Of a stretch of DNA of 7,113 bases, positions 1 to 4,574 are shown one piece after another. Every line of letters starts with the position of its first letter. Within the stretch, counting starts at the first letter, position 1. The position numbers and the translations under genes are program-made. Origin of the DNA: Lysobacterales bacterium (GTDB taxonomy: Bacteria > Pseudomonadota > Gammaproteobacteria > Xanthomonadales > SZUA-36); contig JARFQZ010000330.1 of the NCBI GenBank assembly GCA_029287515.1, forward strand, positions 1-7,113, written 5' to 3'. A model generated the notes under the pieces. The model made no database searches. It was not told the DNA's origin and worked only from the letters and a program-made list of their open reading frames with translations.

Positions 1-610
1 GCGTGCCGAACAGCGATGCGCCGGTTGGGCAACGATCGACGCAGGCGGGCAGCTTGCCTTCGGCCAACAGATGGTTGCAGAACTCACACTTGTTGATCTT
101 GCCGAAGGCGTCGTCGAAGTCCCACTTGGGTATGTTGTAGGGGCAGGCCCAGACGCAGTAGCGGCAGCCGATGCAGGGCTCCTCGTGATAGGTCACCACG
201 CCCGTGTCCGGATCCTTGCGCATGGCGGTTACCGGGCACACCGAGATGCAGCCCGGGTCGACGCAATGCATGCAATGTCGCTTGACGAATGAGAAACCGT
301 CGGTTTCGCGGTCCTTCACCTCGGCCGTGCCGTCGGTATAGACCTTGATGATGTTCTTTGTTTTACCCGAAGTGTCCATCGGCGTATCCCAGATCGGGGA
401 CACGTCGGAACTCTCGACCGGCATCTCGTTGGCCTCCTTGCAACCGACCATGCAGGCCTTGCAGCCGATGCACAGTGTGGCGTCGTACAACATGCCCACT
501 GCGTTTGGAGGGACTTCCAGGTTGGGTCTCGCCTCGGCCGGTGCGGGCAAAGCGGCAACCGCGCTGCCGGTCACCGCCGCCTTCAGAAAATCTCTTCGCT
601 TGATGCTCAT
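1..610 (-). CDS. hybA: HybA-like hydrogenase ferredoxin subunit, 3' end cut off
   Basis: Periplasmic four-cluster ferredoxin that carries electrons from the hydrogenase small subunit toward a membrane quinone-reducing partner. Translating the minus strand from the ATG at 610 gives about 203 open codons to the window edge with no stop. The N-terminus MSIKRRDFLK is a twin-arginine (Tat) signal followed by an Ala-rich stretch ending near residue 27. Four cysteine groups fit four [4Fe-4S] clusters: C47/C50/C53/C57, C113/C116/C121/C125, C146/C149/C152/C156 and C175/C178/C190/C194. The start is fixed by GGAGGAG 7 bases upstream, and the gene follows the small-subunit gene by 4 bases. Known E. coli HybA is about 328 residues, so roughly a third, including any C-terminal membrane anchor, lies outside. 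The order small subunit then ferredoxin matches hybO-hybA. DmsB/NrfC-type ferredoxins look alike, but the Tat signal and the neighbour favour HybA. Confidence 0.9.
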   Translation of the reverse strand, partial: MSIKRRDFLKAAVTGSAVAALPAPAEARPNLEVPPNAVGMLYDATLCIGCKACMVGCKEANEMPVESSDVSPIWDTPMDTSGKTKNIIKVYTDGTAEVKDRETDGFSFVKRHCMHCVDPGCISVCPVTAMRKDPDTGVVTYHEEPCIGCRYCVWACPYNIPKWDFDDAFGKINKCEFCNHLLAEGKLPACVDRCPTGASLFGT

Positions 611-614
611 CCGC

Positions 615-1784
615 TCACTCCTCCGTGGCGGTTGCTTCAGTCTTCTTGCCCTTGTTTTTCTTTTTCTTTTTCTTCTTTTCCGGTATCAGTTCGACTTTGC
701 CCAGCCGGCTTGCCATCACGGCAGCGGCCCCGACGGCTGCACCTGCAGCCACGCCCACAGCGCCTGCAGCGCCCGGCGTGATTCCAGTGCCCTTGGGCTG
801 GTCGACTGCCGCGAACGCCAGTGGCGGTGTCACCGATTCAACATCCGCCAGGGCGTGAATCGGCTTGGTGAAGCCGACCCCTTCCTCGGTACAGCCGAAA
901 CAGGGATGCCCGGTGCCCACCGGCCAACTGCCTGAGCCCACGTCACCGAACAGGATGGCCGGGCAATTGGCGTAGGTTTCCGGACCCTTGCAACCCAATT
1001 TGTACAGGCACCAGCCCTGGCGGTGCCCCTCGTCGCCGAATTCCATCGCGAACCGGCCGGCGTCGAAATGCGGCCGTCGTTCACAGTTCTCATGGATCAA
1101 CCGGCCGTATGCGAACTTCGGGCGGCCCTGGTCATCGAGCGCCGGCAGGGTGCCGAAAGCGACAAACTGCAGCACGGTGCTCAGGAAGTTGTAAGGATTG
1201 GGCGGACAGCCCGGAATGTTGACGATGGTTTTATCCGGCAGAACTTCCGCTACCCCAACCGCGCCGGTCGGGTTGATTCCGCTCGAAGGAATCCCGCCCC
1301 AGGCAGCACAGGAACCGATCGCGACGATCGCCGCAGCGCCTGCCGCTGCTTCTTCGAGATGCTCCTGGATAGTACGGTCTGCCACCTTGCAGTAAATTCC
1401 GCCGTCTTTCGTCGGGATCGCGCCATCGACCACCAGCAGGTAATTGCCGTAGTTCTCATCCATCGACGCCTTGCGGGCCGCTTCGGCCTGGTGACCGGCG
1501 GCCACGCTAAGGGTCTCGTGGTAGTCCAGTGACACCATGTCGAGAATCAGGTTTTCCAGCGTGGGATGGTGCGCCCGCAGCAATGACTCGGTGCAGCCCG
1601 TGCACTCCTGGGCGGATAGCCAGATGACCGGCGGGCGCTTCGGATTCATCACCGCCTGGGCGATTTGCGCACCGGCAGCGGGCGTCAGCCCTATGGTGAC
1701 CGCTACGCCGGAGCAGAACTTGAGAAATCCCCTGCGCGAAATACCGGTGGCGGGTTCAAGGTGAAGGTCAAGATCACTAATCAT
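615..1784 (-). CDS. hybO: [NiFe] hydrogenase small subunit (HybO-like)
   Basis: Electron-transfer subunit of a periplasm-facing uptake [NiFe] hydrogenase, 389 residues (E. coli HybO is 372). The Tat motif SRRGFLKF is at residues 16-23. Cluster ligands read cleanly against known structures: proximal [4Fe-4S] C61, C64, C159, C193; distal [4Fe-4S] H231, C234, C259, C265; medial [3Fe-4S] C274, C295, C298, with Pro at 275. The proximal motif is CTGCTES, without the extra cysteine next to C64 seen in oxygen-tolerant Hyd-1-type enzymes, so a standard, oxygen-sensitive type is inferred. Residues about 338-359 form an Ala/Gly-rich C-terminal segment where the family has its membrane anchor. They are followed by an odd lysine tail (seven consecutive K, then NKGKK) and an acidic end. 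The start is supported by GAGGGA upstream and by an in-frame TGA at 1806-1808, seven codons before the ATG. First gene of the operon. The large subunit is not in the window. Confidence 0.95.
   Translation of the reverse strand: MISDLDLHLEPATGISRRGFLKFCSGVAVTIGLTPAAGAQIAQAVMNPKRPPVIWLSAQECTGCTESLLRAHHPTLENLILDMVSLDYHETLSVAAGHQAEAARKASMDENYGNYLLVVDGAIPTKDGGIYCKVADRTIQEHLEEAAAGAAAIVAIGSCAAWGGIPSSGINPTGAVGVAEVLPDKTIVNIPGCPPNPYNFLSTVLQFVAFGTLPALDDQGRPKFAYGRLIHENCERRPHFDAGRFAMEFGDEGHRQGWCLYKLGCKGPETYANCPAILFGDVGSGSWPVGTGHPCFGCTEEGVGFTKPIHALADVESVTPPLAFAAVDQPKGTGITPGAAGAVGVAAGAAVGAAAVMASRLGKVELIPEKKKKKKKNKGKKTEATATEE
618..624 (-). promoter_or_regulatory. Ribosome binding site of hybA inside the end of hybO
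   Basis: GGAGGAG on the minus strand, 7 bases before the hybA ATG. The same bases supply the last two Glu codons (GAG GAG) of hybO, so ribosomes finishing hybO cover the hybA initiation site. This fixes the hybA start and suggests translational coupling. Confidence 0.8.
655..681 (-). repeat. Hexanucleotide simple repeat coding the HybO polylysine tail
   Basis: The plus strand reads TTTTTC three times in tandem (655-672), continuing as an uninterrupted pyrimidine tract to 681. On the coding strand it gives alternating AAA/AAG lysine codons for residues 370-376. Gain or loss of a unit would add or remove two residues without a frameshift, so length variation between strains is plausible. Such homopurine runs are unlike the GC-rich surrounding gene. 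Confidence 0.85.
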
Positions 1785-1791
1785 GGCAAAT

Positions 1792-1797
1792 TCCCTC
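1792..1797 (-). promoter_or_regulatory. Ribosome binding site of hybO
   Basis: GAGGGA on the minus strand, 7 bases upstream of the hybO ATG. Together with the in-frame TGA a little further upstream it fixes the start. A perfect dyad (1804-1818) lies 6 bases further upstream and could influence access to it. Confidence 0.7.
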
Positions 1798-1803
1798 GAA
1801 ACT

Positions 1804-1818
1804 GGTCAGTTGCTGACC
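1804..1818 (-). promoter_or_regulatory. Perfect dyad just upstream of the hybO ribosome binding site
   Basis: The plus strand reads GGTCAG-TTG-CTGACC: 6-bp arms with perfect complementarity around a 3-base centre. In the hybO transcript it would be a small hairpin 6 bases before the Shine-Dalgarno sequence. As DNA it could equally be a 15-bp operator. The sequence shows the symmetry; its role is unknown. Confidence 0.5.
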
Positions 1819-1828
1819 GTGCAGCGGG

Positions 1829-1879
1829 AATCGTTCGGGCCGTCCCTGGCGGGAAAGTACCCGCAAACTGGGAACGATT
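1829..1879 (-). promoter_or_regulatory. Nested inverted repeats, possible structured leader RNA of the hydrogenase operon
   Basis: An outer 8-bp perfect inverted repeat, AATCGTTC (1829-1836) with GAACGATT (1872-1879), encloses an inner 5-bp hairpin GCGGG (1849-1853)/CCCGC (1860-1864) and a weak GGG/CCC pair (1837-1839/1844-1846). If transcribed toward hybO this could fold as a junction-like element closed by an 8-bp stem, followed by the 1804-1818 hairpin and the ribosome binding site. No U-tract follows, so it is not a standard terminator. It does not match a riboswitch I can name. Two protein-binding half-sites spaced 43 bases apart are an alternative. Confidence 0.4.
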
Positions 1880-1927
1880 GTGAATCAGATCAGGTGCTTA
1901 GAGATATGACATGAATCAAACAATTTA

Positions 1928-1940
1928 AATCAATGCATTA
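1928..1940 (+). promoter_or_regulatory. IHF consensus site
   Basis: AATCAATGCATTA matches the IHF consensus WATCAANNNNTTR at every defined base and lies in the AT-rich core of the divergent region. A second near match at 1914-1926, in the same orientation, differs only at the last base. IHF bends DNA by well over 90 degrees and is known to take part in hydrogenase gene control, for example Rhodobacter capsulatus hupSL. Binding here is inferred. Confidence 0.5.
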
Positions 1941-1974
1941 GAATCTTTAATAATTTGAATGCTGACCTTCGGGG

Positions 1975-1987
1975 TTTGACTTTCAAA
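1975..1987. promoter_or_regulatory. TTTGA-CTT-TCAAA dyad containing TTG-N5-CAA
   Basis: A perfect 5-bp inverted repeat with a 3-base centre, whose core reads TTG-N5-CAA, the half-site arrangement reported for the hydrogenase response regulator HupR in Rhodobacter capsulatus. It lies about 190 bases upstream of the hybO start, with the IHF match between. The motif is short and the region AT-rich, so chance occurrence is quite possible. Confidence 0.3.
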
Positions 1988-2086
1988 AATTTTATTAAGC
2001 CGTTGAAATTTATGAGGTATGCTGTTCTAAACCCTGGTTAATAGTCCGGGAATTTGGAACGGCCGCCTGTCCGCCGGGAAAAATCG

Positions 2087-2116
2087 TTGGTTTGATGCAA
2101 AGTGGAAAGGTATAAT
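2087..2116 (+). promoter_or_regulatory. Sigma-70-like promoter for the cytochrome operon
   Basis: A perfect -10 hexamer TATAAT is at 2111-2116. The best -35 candidate is TTGGTT (2087-2092), with an 18-base spacer. Transcription would begin near 2123 and give a leader of roughly 35-40 bases. AAAGAGA at 2148-2154 is the likely ribosome binding site before the ATG at 2160. The -35 match is modest (3 of 6), so an activator may assist. Confidence 0.5.
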
Positions 2117-2159
2117 CGCTGGCTGTTCCGGATCAAATAACCAGGCTAAAGAGACATCC

Positions 2160-2498
2160 ATGCGAAACCTGATCTTCTCAGCAATGCTGCTGACATCAGC
2201 CACCCTGCTTACCACTGCACAGAATGCACACGCGTCCGGCGACGTGGAATCAGGCAAGGTCAAAGCCTATACCTGTACGGGTTGCCACGGGATTCCCGGG
2301 TACAAAAACGTGTATCCGACGTACAAGGTTCCCAAGATTGGCGGACAGAATTACGAATACCTGGTGATCGCTCTGAAAGCCTACAAAGCGGGCGAACGCG
2401 ATCATCCGACCATGGGGTTGCAGGCCGAGGCCCTGTCCGATCAGGACATCGAAGATATTTCCGCGTATTTCGCATCACTGGGCGGTGAATCATCATGA
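2160..2498 (+). CDS. Small periplasmic monohaem cytochrome c (class I, c4-domain-like)
   Basis: A 112-residue exported electron carrier. A Sec signal peptide spans about residues 1-25, with likely cleavage after AHA. A single haem-binding CTGCH has C39, C42 and axial H43. Met85 in HPTM is the probable second axial ligand. The later LSDQDIEDISAYFASLG is the C-terminal helix typical of cytochrome c4/c553 domains. The mature protein of about 87 residues equals one c4 domain, whereas true c4 has two. The gene overlaps the next cytochrome gene by 4 bases (ATGA), so the two are coupled. It is divergent from the hydrogenase operon. The redox partner is unknown; transfer to or from a periplasmic oxidase, reductase or the hydrogenase is possible but only inferred. 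Confidence 0.9.
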   Translation: MRNLIFSAMLLTSATLLTTAQNAHASGDVESGKVKAYTCTGCHGIPGYKNVYPTYKVPKIGGQNYEYLVIALKAYKAGERDHPTMGLQAEALSDQDIEDISAYFASLGGESS

Positions 2499-2821
2499 TA
2501 AGAAGCACCGTATTGATACTCATACTGCTTACGCTCCCCTTCACGGTTTCAGCCAGGGGAATCGCGGCTGCCGGTAAGGAAAAAGCGGCGGTCTGTGAAG
2601 CCTGCCACGGCCTGGACGGAAAAAGCGTCGACCCCACGTATCCAAACCTGGCGGGGCAGCACGAGGACTACCTGCAAAAAGCGCTGGCCGACTACCGCTC
2701 TGGCCGCCGGCAGAACGCCATCATGGCCGGATTTGCGGGCCCGCTGACCGACCAGGACATCAAGGACCTGGCCGCCTGGTATGCGTCCCAGGATGGCCTT
2801 AAAGACCTCTCCATCAAGTAA
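2495..2821 (+). CDS. Small periplasmic monohaem cytochrome c (c4 N-domain-like)
   Basis: A 108-residue class I cytochrome c. The signal peptide spans residues 1-20, with likely cleavage after VSA. Haem attaches at CEACH (C34, C37, axial H38), and Met77 in NAIMAGF is the likely sixth ligand. NLAGQHEDYLQKALADYRSG (51-70) and PLTDQDIKDLAAWYASQ strongly resemble one domain of cytochrome c4. The start ATG overlaps the stop of the preceding cytochrome gene. No strong ribosome binding site is visible, which fits translational coupling. The paralogous pair together resembles a cytochrome c4 split into two polypeptides. An AGGAG follows the stop directly (2822-2826) but no start codon stands at a usable distance. 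A terminator lies downstream. Confidence 0.9.
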   Translation: MIRSTVLILILLTLPFTVSARGIAAAGKEKAAVCEACHGLDGKSVDPTYPNLAGQHEDYLQKALADYRSGRRQNAIMAGFAGPLTDQDIKDLAAWYASQDGLKDLSIK

Positions 2822-2842
2822 AGGAGTATCACTTCCCTGCTC

Positions 2843-2859
2843 CCGCAACTGCGTTGCGG
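2843..2859 (+). repeat. Short perfect hairpin downstream of the cytochrome pair
   Basis: CCGCAAC-TGC-GTTGCGG has 7-bp arms with perfect pairing and a 3-base loop. No T-run follows, so by itself it is not an intrinsic terminator. It may protect the 3' end of the cytochrome mRNA, standing 30 bases before the true terminator. Confidence 0.5.
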
Positions 2860-2888
2860 AAGGCGGCTGCGCTCAACTGCATTGTCTG

Positions 2889-2925
2889 GCTGACCTCTGG
2901 CTGCGCCAACCGGTCAGCACTTTTT
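2889..2925 (+). terminator. Rho-independent terminator of the cytochrome operon
   Basis: GCTGACC (2889-2895) pairs perfectly with GGTCAGC (2912-2918). Inside, TGGC (2898-2901) pairs with GCCA (2905-2908) around TGC, so the hairpin has two stacked stems. TTTTT follows at 2921-2925. The T-run touches the stop codon of the convergent nfuA gene. On the minus strand the hairpin has no U-run after it, so it should terminate only the plus-strand transcript. Confidence 0.8.
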
Positions 2926-3532
2926 AAACCGCGGACTCTCCGGAAGCGTCGGGGGCGTAGTAGGGGTTGGTGCCTGACTGGTGGTCGGTGGCGTCTTTCA
3001 CGGCGGTGATTTCCGGAATGTTCCGGGTCAGGGTCTGTTCGATGCCCTGCTTGAGGGTGACGTCGGCCATGCCGCAGCCATGACAGCCTCCTCCAAACTG
3101 GAGAACCGCTTCCTTTTCGGCGGTGATTTCCACCAGCGCGACGCGGCCGCCGTGTGAGGCCAGTGCCGGGTTGATCTCGGTTTCCAGCAACCAGGCTACC
3201 CGGTCTTCGAGCGTCGCTTCCTTGCCCGGTTCCGAGCCCTTGATGCCCGGCGCCTTGATCGTCAACTGCCCGCCGGTCTCATCCTCTTCAAAATCAATTT
3301 CCGCCTTTTCCAGCCAGGGTTCACTGGCCCGCGCGACGTACATCTTGAAACCGTCGAACGGCAGCTCCAGGTCGTCCGGCATGCTTTGTCCGCCGGGACA
3401 GAACTGCAGGTCGCAACTGGCGCCCGGTGTGCCTGCCTGGTTGACCGATATGCGCAACCCCAGGCCCTCGTCGTCCTGTTGCTCGATCAGCCTGAGAAAA
3501 TACTGCTGTGCCGTGTCGGTGATATTGATCAT
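2924..3532 (-). CDS. nfuA: Fe-S cluster carrier protein NfuA
   Basis: Cytoplasmic scaffold/carrier that delivers [4Fe-4S] clusters to client enzymes and supports cluster repair under oxidative stress or iron limitation. At 202 residues it is close to E. coli NfuA (191). Residues about 1-95 form the degenerate A-type (IscA-like) domain. Residues about 107-183 form the Nfu domain with the cluster-binding motif GGGCHGCGM, C150 and C153, one pair per subunit of the dimer. The C-terminal DHQSGTNPYY resembles the conserved NfuA tail, with some 11 extra residues. The start is 7 bases after the stop of the esterase gene, with no strong ribosome binding site, suggesting coupling or a separate undetected promoter inside the esterase gene. 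It converges with the cytochrome operon. Family identity is clear; the functional link to its operon neighbours is not. Confidence 0.95.
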   Translation of the reverse strand: MINITDTAQQYFLRLIEQQDDEGLGLRISVNQAGTPGASCDLQFCPGGQSMPDDLELPFDGFKMYVARASEPWLEKAEIDFEEDETGGQLTIKAPGIKGSEPGKEATLEDRVAWLLETEINPALASHGGRVALVEITAEKEAVLQFGGGCHGCGMADVTLKQGIEQTLTRNIPEITAVKDATDHQSGTNPYYAPDASGESAV

Positions 3533-3539
3533 GATGTGT

Positions 3540-4574
3540 TCAAGCCCTTTTCAGCGCGCCTGCCAGGTATGGCAATGAATGGTCCAGGCGCCAGTCGATG
3601 GATGAATGCGTTCCTTCAAATTCTTCATAGCGGTGTGCGATTCCGTCCGCCTCGAGTCGATCAGCCAGGCGGCGTGTTCCGAACTGGATATGGTACTGAT
3701 CGTGGATACCCACGTCGAGATAAAGTGCGCGCAGGGACTTCAGAGCCTCGGCCCGCGACTGGATTTGATTCAGCGGATCGTATTCCAGCCAGCGCTGCCA
3801 TCGCTCCGCGTCCCTTTCGCAGGTGCGCAAGTCGAACGGCAGCCGGATGTTTGCAGGCTGATCCGGGTCCGGATCGTAGCTCGCCGCCATGGCCAGCACC
3901 ATCATGGTCATGTAATCACGGCCGGACGGCCGGTTTTTGCGCCAGAAAGCCCGCATGAAGGCCTCCAGGTCGCCTTTGTACCCGGCGAGGACCTGGCTGG
4001 CCAGCGGGAAGTCTTTCGCGTAGACCATCTCGAACCCCACGTCGCCTGCGTGGCTGGCCGCCGCCCCCCAGGTTTCCGGGTAATTCATCGCAAGGTGAAG
4101 TGCGCCGAAGCCGCCCGAAGACTTTCCGAATACGCCGCGGCCGTCCCTGTCGTCGACAACCTTGAGTTCACTGGAAACCAGCGGCACCAGTTCATTGTTG
4201 AGGTAGTCAGCATAGCGGCCGACCGATGCGGAATTGACGTACTGGTTGCCGCCCAGCGAGGTATAACAGTCCGGAAAAGCCACCACCACCGGTTCCATGG
4301 CGCCCTGGCCGATCAAGCGGTCCAGCCGCGCCGGCAGGTTCTCACCCTGGTTTCGCCAGTTCAGGTGTCCGGGGCCCGAATTGGTGTAGGCCGCCAGGTC
4401 CCAGAGCACCGGATAAGGTGTTCCTGATTCCTCGTAACCCGCCGGCAGGTAAACACTGAGGACCCGCTCGAACGGGTCGCCCCAGGGGTTTTCCTTCAGC
4501 ACCCCTGAGGAATGCGGCAAACTGAGAATCCGCCCCTGCGGCCAGTCAGGTTGAGGTCGGATATCCGCCCTCAT
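3540..4574 (-). CDS. Putative esterase, alpha/beta hydrolase (esterase D-like family)
   Basis: A 344-residue alpha/beta hydrolase resembling the putative esterase family that includes esterase D and enterochelin esterase catalytic domains. Visible features: the early strand RVLSVYLPAGYEESGTPYPVLW (37-58), the nucleophile elbow GKSSG with Ser152, an acid candidate Asp287 in LYLDVGIHDQY, and His323 in GTHSSIDWR near the C-terminus. No signal peptide or membrane segment is seen, so a cytoplasmic location is inferred. The ATG directly abuts the stop of the wbpM-like gene with no gap, and nfuA follows after 7 bases. Context suggests hydrolysis of an acyl ester on a sugar precursor or a carrier, but the substrate cannot be read from sequence; S-formylglutathione hydrolase-like activity is an alternative. 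The strong coupling to surface-sugar genes is unusual for this family. Confidence 0.8.
   Translation of the reverse strand: MRADIRPQPDWPQGRILSLPHSSGVLKENPWGDPFERVLSVYLPAGYEESGTPYPVLWDLAAYTNSGPGHLNWRNQGENLPARLDRLIGQGAMEPVVVAFPDCYTSLGGNQYVNSASVGRYADYLNNELVPLVSSELKVVDDRDGRGVFGKSSGGFGALHLAMNYPETWGAAASHAGDVGFEMVYAKDFPLASQVLAGYKGDLEAFMRAFWRKNRPSGRDYMTMMVLAMAASYDPDPDQPANIRLPFDLRTCERDAERWQRWLEYDPLNQIQSRAEALKSLRALYLDVGIHDQYHIQFGTRRLADRLEADGIAHRYEEFEGTHSSIDWRLDHSLPYLAGALKRA

Larger units (their letters stand above)
1785..2159. promoter_or_regulatory. Divergent intergenic region between hydrogenase and cytochrome operons
   Basis: 375 bases without a credible gene, separating the divergent starts at 1784 (minus) and 2160 (plus). 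About 1890-2040 is strongly AT-rich against a GC-rich background, with self-complementary ATTTAAAT (1923-1930), AATGCATT (1932-1939) and AAAATTTT (1986-1993). The hydrogenase-proximal part (1800-1880) is GC-rich and full of inverted repeats. The cytochrome-proximal part holds a perfect TATAAT. No convincing sigma-70 or sigma-54 core promoter was found for the hydrogenase direction. Short reading frames here lack ribosome binding sites. Confidence 0.8.

Noticed and set aside
655..681. Programmed ribosomal frameshift at the A-rich tract of hybO
   Set aside because: The runs are five A interrupted by G, so no X-XXY-YYZ slippery heptamer with six identical bases lies in frame, and the zero frame already ends normally with hybA correctly placed.
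345..935. Long plus-strand open frames across the hydrogenase genes
   Set aside because: They lie antisense to clear hydrogenase coding sequence, contain no recognisable domains and lack ribosome binding sites; shadows of GC-rich genes.
1847..1866. GG-N10-GC spacing on the minus strand suggesting a sigma-54 promoter for hybO
   Set aside because: The GG and GC belong to the GCGGG/CCCGC hairpin arms, and the flanking bases match neither TGGCAC nor TTGC. A second candidate near 1890-1905 (AAGCAC-N5-CTGAT) lacks the invariant GG and GC.
1919..1936. FNR/ANR-like site around ACAAT-TTAA-ATCAA
   Set aside because: Only one half-site (ATCAA) is intact; the other matches TTGAT at two of five bases, too weak to call.
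2012..2041. Nine-codon reading frame (MRYAVLNPG) in the divergent intergenic region
   Set aside because: No ribosome binding site, too short, and no attenuator-like structure follows; chance ORF in AT-rich DNA.
1804..2918. Shared GGTCAG/CTGACC arms in the hybO leader dyad and in the cytochrome terminator, as a common operator
   Set aside because: The spacings differ (3 versus 16 bases) and the second copy is fully explained as a terminator stem.
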